NCBI RefSeq assembly: GCF_947496485.1
Contig: NZ_CANMCZ010000007.1
Span: forward strand, 116,796 to 180,795
DNA length: 64,000 bases
Source of the DNA: an uncultured Winogradskyella sp.
GTDB lineage: Bacteria > Bacteroidota > Bacteroidia > Flavobacteriales > Flavobacteriaceae
Reading direction: 5' to 3'
Part shown: positions 16,405 through 26,117 of the stretch, piece by piece
Layout: each line of letters starts with the position of its first letter
Position numbering within the stretch: the first letter of the stretch is position 1
The notes under the pieces: model-generated
Databases searched by the model: none
What the model saw: the letters and a program-made list of their open reading frames with translations, nothing else
What the model was told of the DNA's origin: nothing
Program-made: the position numbers and the translations under genes

Positions 16405-18849
16405 ATGAAACATTTATTTGTAATGTTTGCTATGCTATTTTCTGCATTAGCATTCTCCCAACCCAATTCCAACTCAGACATTAAAAGCGGCTCTATTTCA
16501 GGACGTGTTATCGATGCCGATCTCAATCAGCCATTACCTTATGTAAATATTGTAATAAAAGATGTAGCCAATAAAATTATCACTGGTGGTATTACCAATG
16601 ATGATGGTACTTTTAAAATTGACAAAATTCCAGAGGGAGATGTTGTTGTCTCTATTCAATTTGTAGGTTATAAAACAATTGACCAGCCTGTTAAATTAGG
16701 TAAAGGAAACTACAAAGTAGATTTAGGAGATATTAAATTAGAAGAAGAAGCGACAGGTTTAGATGAAGTAACAGTTGTGGCAGATGTATCAACAATTCAA
16801 CAAAAAGTAGATCGAAAAGTTATAACCATTGGTAAGGATTTACAAACCGCTGGTGCAACAGCAAGTGAGATTATGAATAATCTGCCTTCGGTAAGCGTAG
16901 ATCAACAAACAGGTTCCATTAGTTTACGTGGCAATCAAAACGTACGTGTTATGGTAGATGGAAAATTATCCAATATTCCTGCAGAACAATTACTAAAACA
17001 GATTCCTTCCACCTCCATAAAGAGCATTGAGTTAATTACCAATCCCTCAGCAAAGTACAATCCTGAAGGTATGAGTGGTATTATAAACATTGTGCTTCAC
17101 AAAAACACTCAAATTGGTTTTAATGGAAATATAAATGTTGGTTTAAATTATGACATTGAGCCTAAGTTTAATGGTTCAATAGATGCAAATTATCGTAATG
17201 GAAAATTCAACTTTTACGGCTCTTATAATAATAGTGTAGCAAAAAATTTCAATTACGGACGAATCAATAGAGTCGAACAGCAAATCAATCAAAATTTCGA
17301 TATATTAAATAATAATAAATCGAATTTATTTAAGGTTGGTGTCGATTTTTATTTAAATGATAAGAATACCATATCAATATTCACAAATCAAAACATCTTT
17401 GATGGCTGGACTGATGTAAACACTCGCATAGACTATTTACTGGATCCTTCTTTAGACCAATCTCAGGCAATTAGAGGTGTAAATGAAAACGACTCTCAGC
17501 AGTATAATTTTAATTATAAGCACGATTTTGATGAAGAAGGTCATAACATTGAACTTGAAGTAGATCATAATATATTCGAAGGTTTTGGAGGTACAAACAA
17601 TACATTTTTTAGTGCTCAACGCCCTAACTTTATTGAAGATACAAATACGGACAGAAACCGTACTACTATAAATCTAGATTATGTTAAACCATTATCTGAA
17701 TCCGTAAAATTAGAATTAGGTTTACAAGCACGTTTGTTTGACAACAGTATTTTTTACGAATCTGATGGACGAGAACAAAATATGGTTGGAGATTATATCC
17801 CAACAACAACACGTTTCGACTATACCAGAGACATCTACTCGGCTTATGCTACTTATGGCAAAAAACTAGAGAAGTGGAGTTACCAAGTTGGATTAAGAGC
17901 AGAAACTGTAAATGTAGATTCAGAAGCATTTAGAAGAGATTTGGCAGCAAATGAAGAATTAACGATTCCTTTTGAAAACGATTATTTTGAAGTATATCCT
18001 TCTGCATTTTTCACTTACACACCAACGGAAAAGAACTCATATCAATTCAGCTATAGCAGAAGAATTGATCGCCCAGGAATCGGACAAGTGAATCCATTAC
18101 CAGAATTCAATACAGCTTTGATTTCGCAATTCGGAAATCAAGAATTATTGCCACAGTTCACAAATTCTTTTGAAACTAACTACACCAGAAAGCTTGAAAA
18201 AGGAAGTATAACAGCCGGTATATTTTACAGAATTATCGAAGATGAAATACAACAAGCCATCTTAATTGATCGTACCAACATCGACCGCTTAATTCTTACG
18301 AATTTAAATTTCGATAATACTACTGCTTATGGTGTAGAATTATCTTCAAATTATCGTCCTACGAAATGGTGGAGTATCAATGCAAGTTTCGATTTATTTT
18401 CACAAACGCAAAAGAGTATAGCAGAATCGTTTGATGATAATCAAAATATTCTTTTAAATACTGTAGAAGTAGATAACGTTGCTTGGAACCTTAGAGCATT
18501 CAACAACTTTAAGGCTTCTAAAAGTCTAAGTTTTTCGGTCTTTGGAATGTATAGAGGAAAGAACAAAAACATTCAGTTTGAAATGGAAGATATGCTTATG
18601 GTTAACTTAGGTATGCGCTATAACTTTATGGAAGGACGCGCCAACTTTAGCTTAAGCTATAATGACATTTTCGATACTATGTTTGCACAGTTTAATGGTC
18701 AAAGACCATTTTTACAACGTGGACAATTTAATTGGGAAAGTCAACAAATCTCAGGTCGTTTGTCTTATCGCTTTGGTGGTGGAAAATATAGAGCTAAATC
18801 TCGTAAGCGAAGAGATAATGACGAGAAAGAAGGAGGAGGTATATTTTAA
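16405..18849 (+). CDS. TonB-dependent receptor (outer-membrane beta-barrel)
   Basis: An 814-residue outer-membrane protein. It has a signal peptide (MKHLFVMFAMLFSALAFSQ), a carboxypeptidase-like regulatory domain at about 28-112 (SGRVIDADLNQPLPYVNIVIKD to GYKTIDQ), a plug domain at about 120-240 (ASEIMNNLPSVSVDQQTGSI, VRVMVDGKLS, NPSAKYNPEGMSGIINIVL), and a long barrel with alternating aromatic strands, ending in a basic, glycine-rich tail. It belongs to the OMP_b-brl_3 type often called outer membrane beta-barrel family protein. The cargo is unknown; no SusD partner is adjacent. A strong terminator follows about 120 bp downstream. Confidence 0.92.
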   Translation: MKHLFVMFAMLFSALAFSQPNSNSDIKSGSISGRVIDADLNQPLPYVNIVIKDVANKIITGGITNDDGTFKIDKIPEGDVVVSIQFVGYKTIDQPVKLGKGNYKVDLGDIKLEEEATGLDEVTVVADVSTIQQKVDRKVITIGKDLQTAGATASEIMNNLPSVSVDQQTGSISLRGNQNVRVMVDGKLSNIPAEQLLKQIPSTSIKSIELITNPSAKYNPEGMSGIINIVLHKNTQIGFNGNINVGLNYDIEPKFNGSIDANYRNGKFNFYGSYNNSVAKNFNYGRINRVEQQINQNFDILNNNKSNLFKVGVDFYLNDKNTISIFTNQNIFDGWTDVNTRIDYLLDPSLDQSQAIRGVNENDSQQYNFNYKHDFDEEGHNIELEVDHNIFEGFGGTNNTFFSAQRPNFIEDTNTDRNRTTINLDYVKPLSESVKLELGLQARLFDNSIFYESDGREQNMVGDYIPTTTRFDYTRDIYSAYATYGKKLEKWSYQVGLRAETVNVDSEAFRRDLAANEELTIPFENDYFEVYPSAFFTYTPTEKNSYQFSYSRRIDRPGIGQVNPLPEFNTALISQFGNQELLPQFTNSFETNYTRKLEKGSITAGIFYRIIEDEIQQAILIDRTNIDRLILTNLNFDNTTAYGVELSSNYRPTKWWSINASFDLFSQTQKSIAESFDDNQNILLNTVEVDNVAWNLRAFNNFKASKSLSFSVFGMYRGKNKNIQFEMEDMLMVNLGMRYNFMEGRANFSLSYNDIFDTMFAQFNGQRPFLQRGQFNWESQQISGRLSYRFGGGKYRAKSRKRRDNDEKEGGGIF

Positions 18850-18966
18850 CAATACTAAAGTGTCACATTCAACCTTTAGAAGTGTCTTTAAAATAATAAA
18901 ATAGAATATTTAATAGTTGACAAAAATAGTTGATGGTTAGTGTTATTGTATAACTATTAAATAAAG

Positions 18967-18995
18967 AAAACCCGAAACATCTGTTTCGGGTTTTT
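18967..18995 (+). terminator. Terminator downstream of the TonB receptor
   Basis: A 13-bp perfect stem (AAAACCCGAAACA / TGTTTCGGGTTTT) with a 2-nt loop is followed by further T residues. The GC-rich core and U-run are typical of an intrinsic terminator. Confidence 0.85.
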
Positions 18996-19130
18996 GTTAA
19001 ATACACGTTAAACTCATGTAATCATGAAATAAAAACAGAATTATTACGTCTATAGTAATGAGATAAGTTTTAAGTAATAGTAATTATAAATGAAAATTTA
19101 TAATAGTGTTAGTTAAGTTGGTTAATAGTT

Positions 19131-19165
19131 AAAAAGCCCAGACGAGATAATTGTTTGGGCTTTTT
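19131..19165. terminator. Bidirectional terminator before the lyase-like lipoprotein
   Basis: A 10-bp stem (AAAAAGCCCA / TGGGCTTTTT) with a 15-nt loop and T runs in both directions. On the minus strand it lies 28 bp past the stop of the lipoprotein gene. Confidence 0.75.
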
Positions 19166-19192
19166 TATTTTGAGGTATTTATATAATCATTA

Positions 19193-20299
19193 CTAAATTT
19201 CAGTTATACTAAAATCGGCAAATAAAACCTCTTCATCTCTTAAATCTTGTTCATTAATAAGACTTCTATAGATTCCCCATTTTGGTCTTACAAAAGTAGC
19301 TCCAGGTCTCCAATTAATAATTGAGGGATTTGAATATTCAAATAGAATTGCGCCATCACTTACTTTTTTTATTTCAATTTCATAGGTTCCTGACGTACCA
19401 TATTTTATAGTTTCAGTGACTTCTACCCAATTATCAATGAAAGGTCCTAATTCAGTTTCTGATATGGTATCTTGATCATCAGTTTCGGCATAACGTAACT
19501 GAAGTTTGTCTGGACTTCCCTTTCTTGTAGTTAACGTATACATAGGCATACTTTCTAATGATCCACCTACTGACTTTAATTGATGTATATGTGTAAAATT
19601 TGGTGAGGACTGAAATCCAGATTTTAATTTAAATTTCCATCTGTAAACTACAGTTTCGTTTTCTACTCCCAACAAATTATCTGGAGATTGGTTATACGTT
19701 TTTATTTCATTTCGCTGTCTATCAAAATTTATACAACGATCATTGTCTGGTGAAACATGGATGTAAAATTGAAAAACATTTGAATTTAATTCGTTATCAA
19801 AAATTTCATCGATATGATCACCGAATTCTGTATGATTACAATCAGGCACTTCTATTGGGTTATGACCTGGAGCTAATACTGAAGTGATTAAATCATATGT
19901 ACCTCCTGGTCCATCAGCATTTAACTCAACACTTTGCGGACTTGGGTTTTCAACTTCTTTTATAAGTGTAATGATTACTGAATTATTGGATGGGTTTGAA
20001 TCAATGTATTGATTCTGAAATTCCATTTTAAAACCAATTGTTGCATTTACCTGAGTCGTATCTGCATTAAAAGTTTGTAGTTTTTGTGTCTCACTAACAA
20101 GAGCACTGCCATAACTATAACTTAATACACTTTCTAGTTTTTGCGATAAATCAGTATAATTCGTCCAAGTAACTTCACTTGCAGATGAAACTATTGAAAT
20201 ATCAGTCGTTATGGCTTGGGTAGTTTCATCATTATCACTACAACTAATTAAAGTAGAAATCAAAATGATTATTAAAATTAGGAAGAAAGGTTTTTTCAT
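19193..20299 (-). CDS. Polysaccharide-lyase-like lipoprotein
   Basis: A 368-residue lipoprotein with signal and lipobox (IILISTLISCSDND). An N-terminal segment of about 120 residues is followed by a beta-jelly-roll region resembling the Polysacc_lyase / heparin-lyase-like fold. Supporting segments are INFDRQRNEIKTYNQSPDNLLG, VVYRWKFKL, FTHIHQLKSVGG, PMYTLTTRKGSPDKLQL and RPKWGIYRSL. This architecture recurs in Bacteroidota and fungi as putative polysaccharide lyases; the family assignment is by pattern and the substrate is unknown. Last gene of a unit with KAS III and the ATP-grasp/SDR fusion (46 bp downstream of the latter). No SusC/D pair or other carbohydrate enzyme is near, so a dedicated utilisation locus is not supported. 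Confidence 0.6.
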   Translation of the reverse strand: MKKPFFLILIIILISTLISCSDNDETTQAITTDISIVSSASEVTWTNYTDLSQKLESVLSYSYGSALVSETQKLQTFNADTTQVNATIGFKMEFQNQYIDSNPSNNSVIITLIKEVENPSPQSVELNADGPGGTYDLITSVLAPGHNPIEVPDCNHTEFGDHIDEIFDNELNSNVFQFYIHVSPDNDRCINFDRQRNEIKTYNQSPDNLLGVENETVVYRWKFKLKSGFQSSPNFTHIHQLKSVGGSLESMPMYTLTTRKGSPDKLQLRYAETDDQDTISETELGPFIDNWVEVTETIKYGTSGTYEIEIKKVSDGAILFEYSNPSIINWRPGATFVRPKWGIYRSLINEQDLRDEEVLFADFSITEI

Positions 20300-20345
20300 A
20301 GTTAAGGTCTTGGACGAGAGAAAAATACGTGAAAAAATTTAGAAA

Positions 20346-22346
20346 TCAATAATCAAATTTAAATAATGAGTGAATTGTATCCTGAAAAGAATATTTTGGT
20401 TTCCAACCCATGTCGTTACAAAAAGAGGTAATATCCATTCCGAATTTTAAATCAACATCTTTTGTTTCAATATTAATTTTTGAAGAATTATCCGAATTAT
20501 AAATTTTACCAATTTTTATTATTTCTTCGGCCATATCCAACAATGTAAATTGATGACCAGACCCAAGGTTATAAATAGGCTTCCAGTTATTTGATGGACT
20601 ATTTAATAATGAAATAATACCAGAAACAGCATCTCTAACATCTATACGCTCAAACACTTGTGCTCCGCCAACGATACTCAAGTCTTGCCCTTCTTTCACC
20701 ATTTTTACAAATTTTGACATCAAATCAACATTAATCAAACCTTTGGCTCCACCAGTAGTTCCGGCAAGCCTTAACGATGTCGTATTTAAATGCTTATTTT
20801 GATGCGATAGTTCATTAAGTATTAATTCTGTGCTATATTTTGCAGAAGAATATGGTGAATTTGGAGCCACCATAGTGCTTTCATTCCAAAGAGGTAAAAT
20901 CCCTTGCCCATATACGCTTTGAGATGATATATTAATAATATTACTCAATTGATTTTCTACAGCACGTCTAAAAATTTTGGCAGTGAATGCCAAACTTTCA
21001 GCAATTTCTTCATATTTTTTATGTGGACGTGCAAATCCTAAATGCAACAATACATCAACACTTCCCAAAGAGAAGTTTCCTTTTTCTAAGTCATCAATAT
21101 CATAAATCTTTATACTTTGCGGTAAAATTAGCTGGGCAGCAGGTTTATCTCTAACTAAAGCTGTAATGGCAAAACTTATATTTTGCTTCAAAAGTTCATC
21201 TATTAAATTTCTACCCAAAAAACCAGTGGCGCCAGTAAATAATATTTTTTTTGTTTCAGAACTTTGAGAAGGATTGATTTTAGAAAATAAACTTTCAACT
21301 TTTGGATTTCTATCCTTATGAATAGATTTATTTAAAACTTGTCTCGTACCAAATACTGAATTATTTATTTGAAGTGAACTTTCACTAAAACCTATATCGA
21401 ACCAACTTTTAATACAAGCTTCTACCTCATTAAAACCCATTAAAGCTCGTAAACCAGTAATGCCAGTAAATCTAGCATTCATTTCAAAGATCTTTAAACC
21501 TTTATCAGTCATTCGACCTTGTATATTCAATGGGCCTCTGAGTCCAAGTGATTTAATGGCTGGAATTATTTTATCAATCTCATTCCATACATCAGCATTT
21601 TCATAGGGAATAATTTCTATTGGAACTCCATTTTTTAAACGATTAAAAGATGCCATTTTTCCTATGATATCACCTACTCTATTAGCAACTAATTGAATTG
21701 AAATTTCTGAAATTTGCGGATTAATCCTTTTACTTATCTGTTCTTCAAAAAGTTTAATATTAACATCATCTTTATGAGGTTTTGCAATCTCCTGGATAAT
21801 ATGATTCTTAGATATTAAATGAAAATCAGATGCATCAAATATGATATGTACATCAGTCGATGCAGATCCACCAGATGGCTTTGCAATTACAGGATAATTA
21901 GCCTTGTTAGAATTTAAGGCTTCTAAAAAATCTTCCTTTGTATAAAAACTTTGAACAAAAATATCAGCAACACTACTAAGGTCTTTGGTCATCATGGCTT
22001 TATCTCTTACAAGATTTAAAACCTTTTCTCCTGAGATAATAATCTTAATACCAGACTGATTAAACTTTTCGATGTTTTTAGAAAATAATTGAAGCTCATC
22101 ATCTAGACCAGGAATAAGAATTTGAATATTATGTTGTAAACATATAGAAATGATGTTTTCTACATAATTAGCAGAAGTAGCATTTGGTATTTCTATTATG
22201 TGATCGCATTCATAAAGTCCATATGCAAAAGCACTGTTATCTAGGCCAAAGGTTACTAACGGTAAATCTGATAATCTACAAGAATCTATTATGGATTGCC
22301 CTATTCCGCTACCAACGCATGTAATTCCAACTCTTATATTATCCAC
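20346..22346 (-). CDS. ATP-grasp / NAD-dependent epimerase fusion protein
   Basis: A 666-residue cytosolic fusion. Residues 1-325 form a PylC/CarB-like ATP-grasp unit: a pre-ATP-grasp Rossmann segment (GITCVGSGIGQSII), the ATP-binding loop AKPSGGSAST (155-164), and the metal-binding FEMNARFTG (287-295). Residues 367-666 form an extended SDR epimerase/dehydratase: GATGFLG (372-378), SSQSVYG with the catalytic Ser (about 474-480), and YSSAKYS with the Y499-xxx-K503 pair. Both halves keep their catalytic residues. The fusion suggests carboxylate-amine ligation and NAD-dependent sugar or ketone chemistry on one pathway (inference). The start is 15 bp after the KAS III stop, so the genes are co-expressed. 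Product unknown. Confidence 0.85.
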   Translation of the reverse strand: MDNIRVGITCVGSGIGQSIIDSCRLSDLPLVTFGLDNSAFAYGLYECDHIIEIPNATSANYVENIISICLQHNIQILIPGLDDELQLFSKNIEKFNQSGIKIIISGEKVLNLVRDKAMMTKDLSSVADIFVQSFYTKEDFLEALNSNKANYPVIAKPSGGSASTDVHIIFDASDFHLISKNHIIQEIAKPHKDDVNIKLFEEQISKRINPQISEISIQLVANRVGDIIGKMASFNRLKNGVPIEIIPYENADVWNEIDKIIPAIKSLGLRGPLNIQGRMTDKGLKIFEMNARFTGITGLRALMGFNEVEACIKSWFDIGFSESSLQINNSVFGTRQVLNKSIHKDRNPKVESLFSKINPSQSSETKKILFTGATGFLGRNLIDELLKQNISFAITALVRDKPAAQLILPQSIKIYDIDDLEKGNFSLGSVDVLLHLGFARPHKKYEEIAESLAFTAKIFRRAVENQLSNIINISSQSVYGQGILPLWNESTMVAPNSPYSSAKYSTELILNELSHQNKHLNTTSLRLAGTTGGAKGLINVDLMSKFVKMVKEGQDLSIVGGAQVFERIDVRDAVSGIISLLNSPSNNWKPIYNLGSGHQFTLLDMAEEIIKIGKIYNSDNSSKINIETKDVDLKFGMDITSFCNDMGWKPKYSFQDTIHSLFKFDY

Positions 22347-22361
22347 GTTTTAAGATGTAAA

Positions 22362-23366
22362 TCACCATTTAATAATACAACTTCCCCAAGTAAAACCACT
22401 ACCAAAAGCAGCCAAAACTACATTATCACCCTCTTTTATCTTACCTTCTTCCCAAGCTTCAGTTAAGGCTATAACTACAGAAGCGGCAGTAGTGTTACCA
22501 TACTTCATAATGTTATTAAACACTTGGTCGTCCCTTAAGCTAAATTTCTTCTGTATAAATTGCGCAATCCTTAAATTGGCTTGATGCGGAATTAACATGT
22601 CTATATCCTCTCGTTGTAAACCATTTTGAGCTAAACCTTCCATAATAACTTCGCTAAAACGAACGACAGCATTTTTAAATACAAAGGTGCCATCCATATA
22701 CGGAAAGTATGATAAGTCCTCTTCACCAGCTTCAATAATCTCTGGAACCCAATGTGCAATACTTGGAGACGCTACAATGAGCTTGTCTGCATATTTACCT
22801 TCACTGTGCAGGTGCGTTGATAAAATTCCTTTAGAAGTATCTTCCTCCCTACTTAATACTGCTGCTCCTGCTCCATCGCCAAAGATTACTGTGACTCCAC
22901 GCCCTCTTGTGCTCTTATCTAAACCATTGCTATGATATTCAGCTCCTATAACTAATACGTTTTTGTACATACCAGTTTTAATAAATTGATCGGCTACAGA
23001 AACAGCATAGATAAATCCAGAACATTGATTACGTACGTCTAAAGCACCTACAGTTGGCATATCTAACATATCTTGTATTTGTACACCACAACCTGGAAAA
23101 TAATAATCCGGACTCAAAGTTGCAAATACGATAAAATCGATATCATCTTTTGTTAATCCTGCTCGTTCAATAGCAATCCTGGCAGCCTTAGCTCCCATTA
23201 CAGCAGACGTATCTTCAGTACCTTCTTTTATCCAACGTCGCTCCTTTATACCAGTACGCTCTTGTATCCACTCGTCATTAGTATCCATCATTTTAGATAG
23301 ATCATCATTTGTTACTACATTATCTGGCACGTATTTACCTAAGCCTATTATTTTTGAATTGTACAT
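22362..23366 (-). CDS. 3-oxoacyl-ACP synthase III (KAS III / FabH-like)
   Basis: A 334-residue ketoacyl-ACP synthase III with an intact Cys-His-Asn triad: C115 in DVRNQCSGFIYA, H261 in IPHQANLRI, and N291 in YGNTTAASV. The N-terminal TNDEWIQERTGIKERR segment is typical. KAS III starts fatty-acid or related chains by condensing acyl-CoA with malonyl-ACP. None of the usual fabH neighbours (plsX, rpmF, acc genes) is present; instead it heads a unit with the ATP-grasp/SDR fusion. It may therefore be a second, pathway-specific paralogue rather than the housekeeping FabH, and the symbol is withheld. Confidence 0.92.
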   Translation of the reverse strand: MYNSKIIGLGKYVPDNVVTNDDLSKMMDTNDEWIQERTGIKERRWIKEGTEDTSAVMGAKAARIAIERAGLTKDDIDFIVFATLSPDYYFPGCGVQIQDMLDMPTVGALDVRNQCSGFIYAVSVADQFIKTGMYKNVLVIGAEYHSNGLDKSTRGRGVTVIFGDGAGAAVLSREEDTSKGILSTHLHSEGKYADKLIVASPSIAHWVPEIIEAGEEDLSYFPYMDGTFVFKNAVVRFSEVIMEGLAQNGLQREDIDMLIPHQANLRIAQFIQKKFSLRDDQVFNNIMKYGNTTAASVVIALTEAWEEGKIKEGDNVVLAAFGSGFTWGSCIIKW

Positions 23367-23532
23367 AGTTTATATTTAGTCTTGCTAATTTAAAGTTTAA
23401 GGTACAATAAATTTTTATTCCATTTTATATTCGTTATGCACGCATAATAGATTGACCAATTTTAACAACTCTATCACATTTTTAGGCTTCAAATTTTATT
23501 ACCTTCAAACCACTAATCCAATTTATATCATC

Positions 23533-25977
23533 ATGAAAAACATCATCCAACTATTTGCATTTTTATTGTGCTTAAATGGCTATACACAGCAAAGCCTCAC
23601 CTATCAGCAACCGTCAGAAGAAATTCTAGAATTGGCAGACGTAGATTTAGCACCAGGTGTTCAAATCGATAGTAAGGGAGAACATATGGTTCTACTCTAT
23701 CGTAACCAGTATAAATCTATCGCAGAACTTTCAGAAACTGAATTACGATTAGCTGGTTTACGCATCAATCCTGTCACCAATATTGGTAGTAGAACTAATT
23801 ATTACACCAATCTCAAGGTAAAAAAAATAACAGATAAAGACGCAACCCAAGTTTCTGGTTTACCTGAAGATGCAAGGCTTTCAGGGTTTAGTTGGTCACC
23901 AGATGAATCTATGATTGCCTGTCTAAACACCACAATAAAAGGTGTTGAAGTATGGGTATTACATATTGCACAGGCAAAAGCTACTAAACTCACTTCAGCT
24001 AATGTAAATGCCAATATGCGAAGTACAATCAATTGGTTTAAGGACAACAAGCATCTTTTAGTAAAAATGTTACCAAGTGATAGAAAACCGCTAATTGATA
24101 CAGAAACTGCAATACCTACTGGTCCTACAGTATCTGTTAGTGATGGTGAAAAGGCGCAAAACCGAACCTATCAAGATTTATTAAAGACTCCGAATGATGA
24201 ATTTAATTTTGAACAACTTGCGCGTTCAGAAATTAAAAAAATATCTATAGATGGTAATGTTGAAGACTTTTTAGATGCGGATATGTATCGTGGTATTGAT
24301 TTTTCACCTGATGGAAAGTATATTATGATCACAACAATAAAGCGTCCTTTTTCTTATTTAGTAACCTATACAAGATTCCCAAGCGAAAGTACCATATATG
24401 ACGAGAACGGCAATAAAGTTAGAACTGTAAATGAAGTGCCTTTGGACGAAGTAAGACCTAAAGGGTTTATGTCCACTCGTATGGGAAAACGTAATATGAA
24501 TTGGAGAGGTGATAAACCATCAACCCTTTTTTGGGCAGAAGCGTTAGATAAAGGTGATCCAGAAATAGAAACAGATTATAGAGATGCTGTTTACCAAGTG
24601 GAAGCTCCTTTCAACGGTCAACAAACGTTAATTTTAAAAACCAAACAGCGTTTTGGCGGTGTTCAATGGGGAAATGACAATACCGCTGTGGCTTATGATT
24701 ATTGGTGGAATACCAGAAACACAAAAACCTATTTATTTAATCCATCTACGGGCAAATCTAAAGTTATATCTGATCGAAATTACCAAGACGTATATAGTGA
24801 TCCTGGAAATTTTGTAAGTGCAAAAAATGATTTAGGTCAATACACGCTAAATATGAATGGTGACAAACTCTATTTAATGGGAGACGGTTATTCTAAAGAA
24901 GGCCAATTTCCTTTTATAGATGAATACAATATTAAGACAGATAAAACGAAACGTTTATACCAATCTAAATACACAGACAAACTAGAAAGCCTAAACTATG
25001 CGATTGATATGAAAAAAGGAGAAATTCTTGTTCGTATTGAATCACAAAAAGAATATCCGAATTACTACATCAGAAATATTAAAAAGAAAAATGCTTTAAA
25101 GGCTATCACTGATTTTGAAAATCCTTTTAAAAGTTTAGAAGCCGTTAACAAACGTGTTATCAATTACAAACGAGATGATGGTTTAGATTTAGATGGTACT
25201 CTATACTTGCCTTTAGATTATAAAGAAGGTGAAAAATATCCAATGATTTTATGGGCCTATCCTCGCGAATATAAAGATAAAGCAAGTGCGTCTCAAAGTA
25301 CGGCTAATCCAAACGAATTTGTATATCCTTATTGGGGCTCACCAATTTATTGGGTAACCAAAGGTTATGTCGTATTAGATGGTGCAGCATTCCCAATTGT
25401 TGGTGAAGGCAGTGAAGAACCAAATGACTCATTTAGAACACAACTAGTCGCTAACGGAAAAGCTGCAATTGATGCCGTTGACAACTTAGGGTATATTGAT
25501 AGAGATAAAGTTGCTGTAGGTGGTCACAGTTATGGAGCATTTATGACAGCAAATTTATTATCTCATTCCAATTTATTTGCAGCAGGTATTGCAAGAAGTG
25601 GAGCTTATAATAGAACGTTGACTCCCTTTGGATTCCAAAGTGAAGAACGTAGTTATTGGGAAGCACCAGAAATCTATTACAATATGTCACCTTTTATGCA
25701 TGCAGATAAGATGAAAACACCGCTACTTTTAATACATGGTGTTGCTGATAATAATTCAGGTACTTATCCATTACAAAGTGAACGTTATTTCAACGCTCTT
25801 AAAGGGCTTGGAGCACCTGTAAGATTAGTAATGCTGCCAAAAGAAAGTCATGGCTATAGAGCTAAAGAATCTATTATGCATATGCTTTGGGAACAAGACC
25901 AATGGTTAGATAAGCATGTAAAAAATAAAGTCGAAAAAGAAGAACCTATTAAAAATGAAGAAAAGATTAAAAACTAA
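23533..25977 (+). CDS. Exported S9 family peptidase (prolyl-oligopeptidase type)
   Basis: An 814-residue serine peptidase. The start is MKNIIQLFAFLLCLNGYTQ, giving a clean signal peptide; an ATG 81 bp upstream would add a non-signal leader and is not preferred. An N-terminal beta-propeller (about 20-560) precedes an alpha/beta-hydrolase domain with S666 in GGHSYGAFM, D739 in VADNNSG and H773 in ESHGYRAK. The length and the D/H contexts resemble the S9D glutamyl-endopeptidase-like group common in Bacteroidota. It probably cleaves peptides in the periplasm to feed amino-acid uptake. Ends with a Lys/Glu-rich tail and a strong terminator. Confidence 0.92.
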   Translation: MKNIIQLFAFLLCLNGYTQQSLTYQQPSEEILELADVDLAPGVQIDSKGEHMVLLYRNQYKSIAELSETELRLAGLRINPVTNIGSRTNYYTNLKVKKITDKDATQVSGLPEDARLSGFSWSPDESMIACLNTTIKGVEVWVLHIAQAKATKLTSANVNANMRSTINWFKDNKHLLVKMLPSDRKPLIDTETAIPTGPTVSVSDGEKAQNRTYQDLLKTPNDEFNFEQLARSEIKKISIDGNVEDFLDADMYRGIDFSPDGKYIMITTIKRPFSYLVTYTRFPSESTIYDENGNKVRTVNEVPLDEVRPKGFMSTRMGKRNMNWRGDKPSTLFWAEALDKGDPEIETDYRDAVYQVEAPFNGQQTLILKTKQRFGGVQWGNDNTAVAYDYWWNTRNTKTYLFNPSTGKSKVISDRNYQDVYSDPGNFVSAKNDLGQYTLNMNGDKLYLMGDGYSKEGQFPFIDEYNIKTDKTKRLYQSKYTDKLESLNYAIDMKKGEILVRIESQKEYPNYYIRNIKKKNALKAITDFENPFKSLEAVNKRVINYKRDDGLDLDGTLYLPLDYKEGEKYPMILWAYPREYKDKASASQSTANPNEFVYPYWGSPIYWVTKGYVVLDGAAFPIVGEGSEEPNDSFRTQLVANGKAAIDAVDNLGYIDRDKVAVGGHSYGAFMTANLLSHSNLFAAGIARSGAYNRTLTPFGFQSEERSYWEAPEIYYNMSPFMHADKMKTPLLLIHGVADNNSGTYPLQSERYFNALKGLGAPVRLVMLPKESHGYRAKESIMHMLWEQDQWLDKHVKNKVEKEEPIKNEEKIKN

Positions 25978-25999
25978 ATAGTTTATGTATATCTAGTTG

Positions 26000-26033
26000 A
26001 AAAGCCATTCTTTAATTAGAATGGCTTTTTTTT
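26000..26033 (+). terminator. Terminator of the S9 peptidase gene
   Basis: A perfect 12-bp stem (AAAAGCCATTCT / AGAATGGCTTTT) with a 6-nt loop, running into eight T residues, 22 bp past the stop codon. Confidence 0.9.
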
Positions 26034-26117
26034 ATGTCATCTTGTCACAAAACTTGTCTTGGTATTTTATTTGTCTATGAGTAGTTATTAAATTTTATAC
26101 ACAAAAAACTATATATC

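Larger units (their letters stand above)
18850..19192. other. 343-bp intergenic region between convergent genes
   Basis: No gene is seen. It holds two terminators (18967-18995 and 19131-19165), a direct repeat of TAGTTGA near 18914-18936, and an AT-rich perfect hairpin (ATTATAAAT 19083-19091, ATTTATAAT 19096-19104, loop GAAA). Nothing indicates a conserved RNA, though a short transcript between the two terminators cannot be excluded. Confidence 0.5.
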
